DNA of 64,000 nucleotides from Schizochytrium sp. TIO01 (GCA_004764695.1 SMSO01000014.1:6810029-6874028), one strand, 5' to 3'. Positions 34,401 to 45,447 are shown, counted from the first letter of the stretch. A program made the numbers and translations. The notes: generated by a model from the letters alone, not told the origin.

Positions 34401-37400
34401 GTACCTTGTTCCAAAAGCAGTCGAGCCAGGTGAGGTACTTTGAATTAGCTGGCTAGCAGAGACCAAAGAAATCAGCACTTAAAACAACAATTTGGTTGGC
34501 GACGCAGTGCTCTTCACAGCTTATGTGTCACTCGACGCAACTGTAGTGATTATCTTAAACATGGCGAGCAAACAGGCTCAAAGCTAGGAAAACAATTCCT
34601 CGCTTTGGTTTGGCCAGGTGAATATAACATCATTCGAGACTTGGCTTGTGTGTGCTGGAGTCTTGACTTTTGCCAAAAAATGCGAAGACGATGTGGAGTG
34701 CCTAGTATTTTTTAAATGTAGCTCTGTGCCTCGCAAGAAATTATTTAAATTCAATGGGCAAATGAACTACTTTGAAAGTATGAGGGTGAATTGGTGTAGT
34801 TGGCGGATTTTAGCAGCTTGAAGCAGTTTGTTTGCATCTATTTTTTTAATACAACACTTTCGCTGCTCGTTGAAGGAAACCGAAGTTTGTCATGTTTTAT
34901 AGTACGCCTTGCGCGTATACCAATTAATTAAACCAAACCGCTATATAAGAGCTGCATGCGCAAATCACGAATCACGAATTGAACATAAGCGGCCTTACTA
35001 TCTATCGCCTCTAACGAAGTCTTTTGAAAAGGAAAGGAATCTTGAAATAACATACTTGCAAAGCATCAACATGGGAACACAATCAGCAACAAGTGCTTTT
35101 TACAAGGGGTTCTTTTCTTTTTTCTTTTTTCTTTCCTTTCTTTCTTTCTTTCTTTCTTTCTTTTGTGAACTGAAAAGGGCAGAAAAAGAGTTTCGAAACT
35201 CTTTCAAAGGAAACGCGGACCATATGTAGTAAGCTCCGAAGAACCGGAGACCCACACTAGGTCGATCAGGCCTCCCGCGAAACAGTCTGCCTCTGTTTGA
35301 TTTATATTTGTTTTTTAGGCCTGTTGTCTTCTTGCCACACCGCGAGATTGCCTGTTCGCACGTGTAATAGAGAGGAACAGTGAAAGTTGGGGTTTATAAT
35401 CTAGTGTACTGCAAGTGCCAAGATTATAAAATGCTTTCAGTCTACAAAAGGAAGAATTGAATGGTTTTTCGATTCTAGAAAGGTGAGTGCGAGAGTACCA
35501 GTCGAGATTAATAGACTATAGTATACTCAAGACGCATATAAGGTAAGAAGTACTCTGGCAGTATGAGTATACTCAGGTAAAATATGAAAATTAGATTCCC
35601 AACATTGTTTTAATCTCTTCCTTCTTTTAAAATTGTCAACATAGCTATGGTCCTACAGACTAAGGGAACGCCAAGAAATTCATATCCACTCCCAAAATGC
35701 GAAGCCAAACAGTGTCTGCCATCGCCAAGGATAAACCTCATAAGAGGAAGAGGTTTAGCTCGATGATACCAAGAGGTTATTGCATAATATAGCCAAATAA
35801 AATGAGTGTCCTTCTATGACTTTATTTCCGAACCTTTTCTTGTCAAAGGTAAGAACCCATAGACTCGCATTGGGTCGACTCTCTGCTCGCATAGTCGGCA
35901 AGGAGACCTGGCCGATGCGCGGATTCCCTGCGGGTCCCCAGATCAGGGAGACTAGAAGAGCGCGTCCGTCGCTAGAGGCGATTGCGGCACCGCATCGCAA
36001 ATTTAAGGCAAAATAGCGGCAAAAGTTCCCTAAGGCTTAAAATCTTTTTTAGTTCGTATTAATTTTTGTATTCTCTTTAGAATCTTAAAAGTTTTAATAG
36101 TTTCCTTATTCAACATTAGATGCCTATATATACTTTTTAATAAAAACTTCAAAGAATGAGTTTTTTCAATAACTCATGGCACGTGCCGATTGGAGCAGCA
36201 CTTGAAACTCTAGTCTTGAAGAGGCTCAAAAGCGTGACATGAGTCTCTAAGGATTTTTTTTCTTTTTTTCTAATAAATAAATATATATACGCAAGACCTG
36301 GAAAATGAGGTTTGACAACCTTAATGCTTCTTCATAAGGGCATGCCAGCAACTAGCAAAAAAAAATGGTAAAATGGTGTTAGAAATAAAAGGAAAAAAAG
36401 TTGAATTGAATAATTTTGCCAAGAGACCAGGGCGGGGGAGAGTCACGTTTGAACAAAGAAGCGTTGGTTCGCTTTCAAAACAATTGTGTGTCTCTTAAGG
36501 ACTCTTTACAATCTCCCCCAAGATAATTAGCTCTCTACTCTAGGTTAGATTCTGTTTGCCTCTTTTACTTTAAATCTAATGAGTTTATTTAATTATTTAT
36601 ATTTAATTAAAGGATAAAAAGGAAAGAGCCTCTCAGACCCTTCAAATTCTTTGTGTCTCTTTTTTTTAACAATTAAAACAATTAATATATAATCAATTTT
36701 AAAATAAGAATATAAATGAGCAACCACTAGATTTTGTTTCAATATATCCCAATTTTTCAGTCTCTTCTACCTTTATTGTGAGTTAATCTTTGCTCCAACG
36801 ACGCACGTACATTTCTCAAATCGCCCATTAATTGAATCGTGTGTCTAACCTTCTCCTAATTTAATTTAACATTTAAACTGTAGCTTGCGAAAGAAATGTA
36901 GCCTAATGTTCCTGTGGTCTTTTTCCTGGTTCACTAAAAGGTATCCTGTGACGACATTTGACTTGCCACCACCTACCCTAATCTGGACGAATCAGGACAC
37001 CATAGCTGGCTTGACTGCTTGAGAAAACAGCTTTCACTGACAGAGAATGGCAAGGCCATACTTTGCAGATATATAGTCAAAGCTGAGTATGACATTCAGA
37101 ACTTAGAATTTGAGTTTCATGGAAACTTCGATAATCATCACGTTTGATTTATACAGAAAAGGACCCTGCTAACAGTTTGATGTCTGGTACCTAGCCTATG
37201 CAGAATATCTAACTTTCTAATCTATAATAATAGGTAGGGACAAAGCCGCTATCAGGGTACACCCAACCAATGAAGACAGACCTCCGGGACATTACGTCTC
37301 ACTACAAATAAACAACTCATAGATGCCATTGGGAGTAGGAAGTGTCCAGCGCTGGTCCCGAATGAAGTTGATGAGTGCCGGAGAAGGAATCAAAACCTTG

Positions 37401-38569
37401 ATATTATTTACTCAAGTGCAATACTACTTTTGAGAAGAGCCTAGGACACTGAGTGATCCCCGTGTCCAGTTCACTCGTCATACTATACTGGCAGACGGCA
37501 GCAAGCAAACTCTCTGAGATATCCAGAGATCTATCATGGTGATCACGCACACGCGTTACTCGAGCGGCACGTACCTACTCATACTACCTACTGTGTGCAC
37601 AAGAAGCTTCATATAATTTTTATTTTATTTTTTATTGCTGTACGTAGGTACGCAGAGGATAAACCAATTGAAAAGAAATGTCGAGACTCAGACTTTACTT
37701 CGTGGTCGCTCCAGCACTTGTTCGACGCGCGAGTATCCACTAACTTGAGAGATACCCAGCATCAACGTTTGGAGTAGCACACACCTTCAGCTCAGCTCGC
37801 AATTTGCTAAGATGCCACCAGCAATCGCGCCGCGAGGAATGCCGCATAAAACGAATGAACACCTCCTATCTATCCTCTACTAGACAATGGCGGAGGGTGT
37901 GTGCTACGAAACAAACTCCGTGTTGACATCCTTGGTCATTATCGCTCTCATCATCATCATATACATGATTTATTTATTTATTTAATATAGCGTAGTCTCA
38001 ATGTGCTTTGAAGGTTGAATATCTCATATAGCTGCAACGCCGAAGTAGCCAAATGGTCTATACATGCAATACATGTAGACAGTGAAAGAAACCCTGCTCA
38101 CTGTTCCATATGTGCCAGTGAACAACCCTAAGTAAGAGAAATAAAATTGCTCACTGATATTCTAGTTTATCTAGAATATTCTTTATTTCATGAATACCTC
38201 GGAATCGGAGACCAATCATGACGAAAAACCTTCTGCTACGTGGACGGATCTAATTCACTTGGAGTCAAACGCGGCTCTGCTGAGTGACAGTTACTCTGCA
38301 CTGTGTTTAAGATCATAGTCATCAGACTAGAATTACTGACCTTCGTGCGGAGCTCTCACCTGGTGTTGATTCCTAGGATTGCCTGCAATTTCAGTGGCGG
38401 TGATCCACTCTAAACGAAGTCTCCTGTGCAAAGAATATTCGAGAGCAGCAGCTTCACTTGCGAAAGAAACAGCTTGCTCTGAGGACCCAACGCAACAACG
38501 ACACTGCCTCTTAGTAAAGCAAACAAGTATTGCCCAAAAGCACTGCATACACAAAAAGAACTGTGCGCG
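34401..38569. other. gene-poor AT-rich region upstream of CDC123
   Basis: Long A/T-only tracts lie at about 36040-36150, 36265-36290, 36590-36720 and 37965-37990, and a TTTC array at about 35110-35164. The stretch before 38569 should contain the CDC123 promoter. No other gene is supportable. Confidence 0.4.
35110..35164. repeat. TTTC microsatellite
   Basis: Pyrimidine-only tract of TTTC and TTTTC units, perfect in its distal half. Confidence 0.9.
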
Positions 38570-39859
38570 ATGAGTCTTGCAGAGAGCAACAACAACAATA
38601 CTGAAGACGTGCAACAAGAAGACGGCTGGGTGTTGCGACTTGACCGCCAGGCAGTTGACCATGCTGCATTCGACTCTTGGTATCCTCTTTTCAGCAGAAC
38701 AAAGGGAGATAAAACATCGAAGCAGCACACGATTCGCTCTGTGATCTTACCCATGTCCGATGAATTTCTTGCATACCTTCAGCAAGATGGAGTTATCATG
38801 CCAAATGTCCCTGAAGGCGTTGACCTCGCTGTGGCAGATCCGCGATACGTTGTGGCAGCTCCCGAGGATACATACGACGCATTTGGAGATGTGGATTGGG
38901 AACAGGATGAGTCCGAAGACGAACTCGACGAGGCTGAAGCACCTTGCTTTAAAGACCTGGAAGCTACCTTACAGGAAACCCTCGACGAGCTCAAGGGAGA
39001 AGCCTTCGTTAAACTCCGTTGGACCAGTCCGCAGGACGCGCATTGGGTCTGTGGTGGGCTGCGTTGCTCCACCCCAGGTCATGTTTATCTGCTTCTAAAG
39101 AGCTCAGACTTTATCCAGCACGACCTGGAGCACGTATATGATAACTGCTGGGACACAACAAATCCTAACGTCACATCAACTGAAGGAAAGGCAGAGTCTG
39201 AAGATGATTCACCTTCGTTGGCCTCAACAAAACAAAACCCGTGCCTCGTGATGAGGCGCTGGAGTCATCTCAACCGGGCAATGGAGTTTCGATGCTTTAT
39301 TTATAATAATCAGCTCCTTGCTATCACGCAGCGCTATCCTCAAGACTATCATGCCTACTTGCAACCAGGTCAACCTATGCACGAAACTGTAGTGAGCTCA
39401 ATCATGTCATTTTTTGATGAGGCAGAGGTTCCAGACCGTTATCCCCACCCTCACTTTGTCATGGATGTTTATGTTGATCGGGAAGAACGCGTTTGGGTCC
39501 TTGACTTTGGTCCTCTTCCTACCTTTATCCCTGAAGTTGAAGTGTCAGAGTCCACAACTGATTACCATAGACTTATGCAGTGCTCTCAGCAGCTTGTTAG
39601 TGTGCCTCCGCATGAATTGCTGAGCTGGGCTGAGCTGCGGCGACTTATTTCTTTGGCTGAGAATGACAAGGAAACTGACCCGGACCCAGAGTTCTACGTT
39701 GTCAAGTCTCGTCAAGCTGCAGAAAGTACCCGTGATGTCAAGCGCTCACACTGTGTTCCTATTGAATTGGTTACAGGTGAACTTACACCTGAAATTTTCA
39801 AGCAAGCCCAGGAACAGCTTGATGCTATGAATAATCCAAAGTCTGAGGCCACACCATAG
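38570..39859 (+). CDS. CDC123: CDC123 family protein (eIF2 assembly chaperone)
   Basis: This is a 429-residue single-exon protein from ATG 38570, preceded by a CA/GA-rich leader. CDC123 is an ATP-grasp-fold chaperone that binds eIF2-gamma and promotes eIF2 assembly in the cytoplasm. Family landmarks occur in order: FDSWYPLF (34-41), an acidic segment (about 107-125), FVKLRWTSPQDAHWV (146-160), LLLKSSDFIQHDL (174-186), EFRCFIYNNQLLAITQR (239-255), FVMDVYV (296-302) and VWVLDFGPLPTF (308-319), the last holding the metal-binding Asp. Length is slightly above the human protein (336) because of acidic and C-terminal additions. It converges on the lipase maturation factor gene, with 301 bp between stops. 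Confidence 0.92.
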   Translation: MSLAESNNNNTEDVQQEDGWVLRLDRQAVDHAAFDSWYPLFSRTKGDKTSKQHTIRSVILPMSDEFLAYLQQDGVIMPNVPEGVDLAVADPRYVVAAPEDTYDAFGDVDWEQDESEDELDEAEAPCFKDLEATLQETLDELKGEAFVKLRWTSPQDAHWVCGGLRCSTPGHVYLLLKSSDFIQHDLEHVYDNCWDTTNPNVTSTEGKAESEDDSPSLASTKQNPCLVMRRWSHLNRAMEFRCFIYNNQLLAITQRYPQDYHAYLQPGQPMHETVVSSIMSFFDEAEVPDRYPHPHFVMDVYVDREERVWVLDFGPLPTFIPEVEVSESTTDYHRLMQCSQQLVSVPPHELLSWAELRRLISLAENDKETDPDPEFYVVKSRQAAESTRDVKRSHCVPIELVTGELTPEIFKQAQEQLDAMNNPKSEATP

Positions 39860-40160
39860 ATTAATGCATCTACCGTCGCCTAATTAAACCTGTGTACAAT
39901 AGAATATTAGATCGAGGAATTGTATATGTAATGGCTTTAAACATATCTGGTAAACTCTTTATGTCTTTTCCTTTGCTACACAGCATTGATATAAGATATG
40001 CCCAAAGACAAATAAATGAACTCATTGCAAACTCTTTTATTTTAAAGAACATAACTATTTGAGTAGAAAAAGAGGTCCATTGTCGTTGCTTAAGCCTACA
40101 CAGCTTTTGTTTGTGTTTGAACGTATTTGCTAGCTAGCTAGCTTTTCATTAATACGAGTT
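39860..40160. other. short spacer between convergent genes
   Basis: This 301-bp AT-rich spacer has an AATAAA on the plus strand near 40011, serving CDC123, and a small self-complementary GCTA array (about 40129-40142). It serves as 3' untranslated sequence for both neighbours. Confidence 0.5.
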
Positions 40161-41885
40161 TCAGTCAATTAAGTCTGTGCTTCGCAAAAAGTCATACACT
40201 TGCTTTTGATCCAGCGAAAGAGGTGGTAAGTACGGTTCCTCAAACTCGCGAACCCACCATGCAGTTGAATTCCACTCGCGAGCAAATCTATAGTGATATT
40301 TATCCACTTTAATACGTTTCGGCGGCGCTTTCCCAGTGAATGGATTTTCAGCCAAAGCCTGAAAAGCCAATTCATCTCCTTCTAGTAATTTGACAATGTA
40401 GTGCACAAGCCAAGGATGATACTGAAAGGGCTGGAATCCAGCGAACCATAACGCCCAGTCTATACGAAAGTGATATGGTGCCAAAATACAAGGTCGCCTC
40501 TCAGTGTCGCCTGGTTTGCACTTGAACTGGTACTCTAGCCAGTCTTCGTCACCACTTTCTGAAGCACTGCCGAAGAGAATGACTTCGTGTCGTTCGCGAT
40601 TTACAGACCCAAAAGCTCCGTACGTGTTTACAATAGAAAAGGTATTGAAGCTCGTGTTCATTCGCTGGGACGGACTTAGCAAATTCATCACCACAGGAAC
40701 ACTCAAAAAACTGATCAAAAGAATCAGACAGACATGCAAACTTTGCCGCAAAGGTGAAGGTGCCAAAAATGCAGATCGCTTTTTAGATATCTTTGGGATG
40801 GAAGAAAGTATGGAAGCGCCACTTGCGGCTTTATAAAAGGAATTGACAACTAAACGCACAAAAACATGGATATCTGAGAAGAATTCATCATCAAAACAAA
40901 AGATAGCAGGCAGTATAGTCATCATATTCAAGAATCCATAATTTCCAGTAGCCTGAATCAAGAGCATTTCAGAAGCGACTGATACTGCTCCTAGCATGCG
41001 GACCTCCCGTGACAAAAGCATAGTCCATGGGACACACACTTGCACAATGTGATTAAAGGTTACTTCCATTATATGCCACTGCGCAGGAAACTGAGTGTGA
41101 AAAAACCAGCTCAATGGGTTAGGTACGCATGTTGTTTCATAAAAATAGTTCATGCACGAGAAATCACGCCAGCAGGAGTCTCCACGGAGTTTGATCAGAC
41201 CTGCACCAATATAAATCCGCATGAGCAACCAACGATAGAGCCAGACTACAGATTTGGGTGTCGCTAACGACGTCATATCAAGAGACATAAATGGGCAAAG
41301 GAAGATCGAAAGGAATCCAGTTTCTAGCAACTGAATCTCCCAACCAAAGCTGTACCAGCCTTGGCCAACGTTTGTAATACTTCCATATAGCACCCAAATC
41401 GCAGCCATAATGACCATGTTTGCACGTCCAAATAGAAGAGGTATTAAGGCCAGTCCCAACCCTGTCACCTCGCACCTCAATAGCCATTCATCAAAGGCAC
41501 CCTCTGGAGCAAACCACAAGACTGTAGGTGACGCAAGATAGAGCTCGTATGGCTCTAGAGGTTTCCCCTGACGGCTCTCAAGCTGCCCACGCAAACGGCG
41601 AAGGTGCCGTGGTCCAGGGGTCAACCCATTTGACCCAATCAGTAAGTCATTCTGTTCTAACGCCACCAGAAATGCCAGGACGTACATGAGGCCCATGGCT
41701 CGCAAGAACAGGTCCCGTGCAACGTTGTAAGTTGAGTCCTGAGGCTTCAAAGGTGGTTCAGACTGCAAGCTTTTGCTTGGCAAACCGTCCGCGCATTGTT
41801 GCAACTCTTCCTCAGCCTCCGTGGCAACCATGTCGAACTTTGCAGCAAGGCTTGGTGACTCAGGTGGCACAGGAGCTTTACCCAT
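40161..41885 (-). CDS. lipase maturation factor family membrane protein
   Basis: This is a 574-residue single-exon protein from ATG 41885. Lipase maturation factors are ER multi-pass membrane proteins that help fold and assemble secreted dimeric lipases. After a polar 50-residue N-terminus, the family pattern begins at YNVARDLFLRAMGLMYVLAFL (first membrane segment about 60-77). It continues through IGSNGLTPG, a run of further hydrophobic helices, GWYSFGWEIQLLETGFL, LLMRIYIGAGLIKLRGD-type and WRDFSCMNYFYETTCVPNPLSW. The C-terminal lumenal part has RIDWALWFAGF and ends with the family signature WWVREFEEPYLPPL. Size matches LMF1/LMF2 (about 570-700). Which paralogue it is cannot be told. Confidence 0.93.
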   Translation of the reverse strand: MGKAPVPPESPSLAAKFDMVATEAEEELQQCADGLPSKSLQSEPPLKPQDSTYNVARDLFLRAMGLMYVLAFLVALEQNDLLIGSNGLTPGPRHLRRLRGQLESRQGKPLEPYELYLASPTVLWFAPEGAFDEWLLRCEVTGLGLALIPLLFGRANMVIMAAIWVLYGSITNVGQGWYSFGWEIQLLETGFLSIFLCPFMSLDMTSLATPKSVVWLYRWLLMRIYIGAGLIKLRGDSCWRDFSCMNYFYETTCVPNPLSWFFHTQFPAQWHIMEVTFNHIVQVCVPWTMLLSREVRMLGAVSVASEMLLIQATGNYGFLNMMTILPAIFCFDDEFFSDIHVFVRLVVNSFYKAASGASILSSIPKISKKRSAFLAPSPLRQSLHVCLILLISFLSVPVVMNLLSPSQRMNTSFNTFSIVNTYGAFGSVNRERHEVILFGSASESGDEDWLEYQFKCKPGDTERRPCILAPYHFRIDWALWFAGFQPFQYHPWLVHYIVKLLEGDELAFQALAENPFTGKAPPKRIKVDKYHYRFAREWNSTAWWVREFEEPYLPPLSLDQKQVYDFLRSTDLID

Positions 41886-42570
41886 TGCTGAGTTCCTCCC
41901 GAAGAGCTGAGTGCAAGACAGTGGGCTAAAAAGCTCGGGTATTGCGAGTCAAAAAGGCGGAGAGACTTAAAACTCTATTGTTCATGTGGATCCTAAATGT
42001 CCTTACATGTTTTCAACTTTTTATGGAAAGAATTTAAAAAAAAAAAAAATAAATGGTGACTGTTGCGCATTCGTCAGACAGTACTGGTACATATGCGTAC
42101 ATTTAGCGACAAAAAGCTTGTCTTCAAGTTATAGAAGATAGGAGTGCCAGATAATAAGCCCAATCGTTTTATGCACTTGACAACGAAAGTAACACATATC
42201 ATACTATGGCACTGTGAAGGATCTTGATGAAGACCATGTCATCCTGCGACTGTTCCTTGTTGAATCACAAACAGTATCTTTAAAGCTGTTCACCAATCAA
42301 AGCAAAGAAAATCACAATATTGGTTAGAAACTTACACTTTAATCCAGCTTACTTGACTCTAATTTTAATCTGCAAATGTACAGATCACATGTAAACTTAT
42401 CCACAAATAACATCAAAGCCAAGTAAAAAACAGAACAGAATATTTATTTTCAAATGACCAACAACAAAAAACCAAAAAACCTGAAAGCATCATCAGATTC
42501 AGGTCAACTTGCAGCTACAATTATTGAATGTGCAACCATCCATGAAAATACGGTGCACTGTTGTAAGGCA
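41886..42570. other. spacer between tandem minus-strand genes
   Basis: This 685-bp AT-rich spacer lies between the NEL-like gene stop and the lipase maturation factor start. It should contain the promoter of the latter. Nothing else is recognised. Confidence 0.4.
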
Positions 42571-45447
42571 TCAACGAGAGAACGGTTCTTGCTGTGTCGG
42601 AGCAGAGATTTGAGCGCTAGTAGTAGCAGTTACACCTTCGTGATTAGAAGTCATATTAGATATAAACTGTGTGACATATCGCATCATTGCTGTTGGTACA
42701 TTATCTTGATCGTTCCCTACAGAAGAATGGCCACTGCTCAACCGAGAGCTCATTCGCTGGCTACTTCTCAAACTGCCACGACGTTGACCAGAGCTTCGTG
42801 TTGCACTACAGGAAGACAGACGACTACGTGCAAGCGAGGCTCTCCGAGGTGTTTCCGCAGTTGTTGGCTTCGTATTTTGCAACCTACGGACCAGTTTAGG
42901 ATAATCTTCTATCGACACGTTGCAATTAGCAAAATCACACCCAGTTCGCACCCATTGGGCACAGAAATCATTATAAGACCACACATCACTATCATCGGGT
43001 AACACAAGAATAGGGTCTGTGATAGGTTCTCCAAGGAGACTTAGATGCCCTTCCGGATCTTCATCGATGTCTTGCAGTGATTTGTCAGCAGGAAGTAGAT
43101 CCAGATAGGACCTTACTGATTCAAGGCGGTCCTGTCGCTGCCACTCTGGCCATGCCGCCAACCATTGCTTAAATGACTCCTCAGAAATAGCAAGTGCTTC
43201 CTTTTCGGCGTGCGCGATATCCTTGTGGTCGATCTTTATATAATTTGCAAAAATCATTGACTTTGATGACACGGGTAGATTCAGACGCTGTCGGAGTGCA
43301 ATTTCAAAGCCTAAATACACGCATACATCATCAATATCGCGGTTCAAGCTATTGATGTATTTTTCAACATGTTCATGCACAATGTTTAGACGCATAATGC
43401 CCATGCCGAGTTTCCGTAGCTTCTCCCGATCACCACGTGCGTGGGCGATCTCAACAACAATTTGCATCTGACCTAGAGCCCAGATTGGTTTATCAGCACA
43501 AGCATCAGTGGCATCGAGCATACGTATGATGATCTCTTCACGTGATACTGGGTCATTAATTACAAGCTCTAAGACTTCTTTGACACGCTCCTTGAGTCCA
43601 TCACGGTAATCTTCATTTTGAAACTCCTTTGAGCTTAGGAGCATGCTCAAAAACCGAAGAACGCCCCACACGTAAGCTTTGTCAATGTGCTCTTCAAGGT
43701 CAGTCGCCTGAACATGAAATTCGCGTGCCACCTCATAGAGTGTATTCAAACTGATCATCCCTCCGTCTGATGTGTAAGCTGCTCCGAGAAAAATCTGGAT
43801 ATTATCATTCTGTAAGTTGCGCAATGCATCTAGAGCGTCCCCAACTATACTTGTTTCTTGAATATTGACGACTACCTGAGTAGCTCGAGGAGCTTCAAAG
43901 GACTCAAGAGGAAGCTGCATAAGACTAATACACCCCGAAAAGTTCATCTCTTGACCACTGCAGCGCAAAGAGGAAGGAACATAGTTGAGTGAAGTACATC
44001 CCTGAACAGAGAGAGTACCCTTCACCACAAGATTCTCAGGCAGCTCTTGGAGCATGACACAATCGTGCATGAAGAGGTCACCCATAATCACAAGATTATC
44101 GGGAAGTCGTTTGAGCTGTGAGCATCCCATTAGTAAAACGTCTCCATTGACAAGAAGCAACGACTCAGGAAAGTTTTCAAAGCGTTCACAACGTGTAAGC
44201 ACGAGAGCGCCAATGGTCGCCATTCGGGCTGGAAGGCTCGTAAGCCATTCATCTCCTGCACAATTTAGTTCACCAGCAATCTCCAAGTCGTCTGGCAGAG
44301 CGTAAGGCTCTGACATTTTCACACGAAGGATCAAATCCCCGTCAATCTTCATACGTTTCCCAAACGACAAAACCTGGACTCCAGCAATGACTGCATTTCC
44401 AGCAACGGAAAGCTCATTTGGTAACGAAACCATGCATGGTTCTTCAGCATTGCTTTTACCAATAAGAGAGAGGTTCCGTTTCGCCGTAAGCAAGTCCGGG
44501 ATGCGATTCGGTGAAGCGGAGTTAGCAACAAGAATAGCGTCACAATGAAGCTCTAGTCGAGGCAAATCGTCTGGGATTTCGAGTAGAGCGTAGTTTTGGG
44601 GCATGGTATATACACGAATGGCCTCGGTTTTAGTGTTCCAGGACAGAACTGTTTTCTTTGAAAGTTCTTTATAGGCCTGCGAGTCTTGTGGCATCGCTTC
44701 CAGAGCATTTTGAATCACCTTATGATGTTTATTGCACATGCTGCGTGCTTGAAGTGTTGTATAGAGTTTTGCATTGTGAGCCAACCTTGCCGTATAAAGA
44801 GGTCCATTTATCACGCCTAAACCTAAAGCAGTTATGCAGTAGAATGGCGATAACAGCAAATTTTCAAGAACCTTACAGAGACTGGCAAGGCAATGCATAG
44901 GCGGACTTGTGAAGGCTATTTCTTTTTTACAACAGCAACGCCAATTCACTATGCAGGCTTTGCTAGGATCACCGTTTCCATTGTCAAGAAAGCAAATGCA
45001 CACGAATGGGAGCGACAAGATGCCCATTATAAGCAGCTCTGATATCAGCATAGATACCTCAATGCCATATACAAAGCACATTTTCACCGAACATTTAGAT
45101 GAGTTCTCCAAGTATTCCCGAAAACAGCATTGTGGAGTTAGGTAGAGTGCCCTCGAAGGTATGCCTGCAGGGTTATTGCTACAACCCCAGGGTATCAAGT
45201 CTGCTGTGTTGCACGTGCAGCATGCACACCTACAGCACGTCTCAGAATTTTCGCTTAGTGAAAAAGGCTCCTCACCATTGATTATCCTCTTCGTGTTGGC
45301 AATATACAGAGAGCTCAGCCCGTCTGCAGGAGAGGCCAGCCAAGTTTCTGCCCACTCGTCCTCTTGTCTTGAATATATGGCCATGAGCAAACTCCGTAAT
45401 CTTTCCTCCAAGTCTGGCTCATAGCTATACTCACCATCGCTCTCCAT
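42571..45447 (-). CDS. membrane-anchored LRR protein with NEL-type E3 ubiquitin ligase-like domain and U-box-like tail
   Basis: This is a 958-residue single-exon protein from ATG 45447. Order: acidic N-terminus; Cys clusters (71-79, 107-108, 171-173); two hydrophobic segments (about 131-155 and 194-215), probably membrane helices; and about ten 'LPxxLxxxGxLxxxxCxxL' repeats (about 285-520) like bacterial LRRs. From about 565-775 the sequence follows the NEL domain of IpaH/SspH/SlrP ligases. It has Cys650 in DACADKP (the C-x-D catalytic motif), then ALGQMQIVVEIAHARGD, LRKLGMGIMRL, DDVCVYLGFEIALRQRLNLP, YIKIDHKDIAHAEKEAL and WLAAWPEWQ. NEL proteins use the Cys to form a ubiquitin thioester. Residues about 807-858 resemble a U-box (ITDPILVLP, SYNDFCAQWVRTG). 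The tail is Ser/Arg-rich. Codon use matches neighbours. The NEL call is by recognised pattern; function is inferred. Confidence 0.75.
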   Translation of the reverse strand: MESDGEYSYEPDLEERLRSLLMAIYSRQEDEWAETWLASPADGLSSLYIANTKRIINGEEPFSLSENSETCCRCACCTCNTADLIPWGCSNNPAGIPSRALYLTPQCCFREYLENSSKCSVKMCFVYGIEVSMLISELLIMGILSLPFVCICFLDNGNGDPSKACIVNWRCCCKKEIAFTSPPMHCLASLCKVLENLLLSPFYCITALGLGVINGPLYTARLAHNAKLYTTLQARSMCNKHHKVIQNALEAMPQDSQAYKELSKKTVLSWNTKTEAIRVYTMPQNYALLEIPDDLPRLELHCDAILVANSASPNRIPDLLTAKRNLSLIGKSNAEEPCMVSLPNELSVAGNAVIAGVQVLSFGKRMKIDGDLILRVKMSEPYALPDDLEIAGELNCAGDEWLTSLPARMATIGALVLTRCERFENFPESLLLVNGDVLLMGCSQLKRLPDNLVIMGDLFMHDCVMLQELPENLVVKGTLSVQGCTSLNYVPSSLRCSGQEMNFSGCISLMQLPLESFEAPRATQVVVNIQETSIVGDALDALRNLQNDNIQIFLGAAYTSDGGMISLNTLYEVAREFHVQATDLEEHIDKAYVWGVLRFLSMLLSSKEFQNEDYRDGLKERVKEVLELVINDPVSREEIIIRMLDATDACADKPIWALGQMQIVVEIAHARGDREKLRKLGMGIMRLNIVHEHVEKYINSLNRDIDDVCVYLGFEIALRQRLNLPVSSKSMIFANYIKIDHKDIAHAEKEALAISEESFKQWLAAWPEWQRQDRLESVRSYLDLLPADKSLQDIDEDPEGHLSLLGEPITDPILVLPDDSDVWSYNDFCAQWVRTGCDFANCNVSIEDYPKLVRRLQNTKPTTAETPRRASLARSRLSSCSATRSSGQRRGSLRSSQRMSSRLSSGHSSVGNDQDNVPTAMMRYVTQFISNMTSNHEGVTATTSAQISAPTQQEPFSR

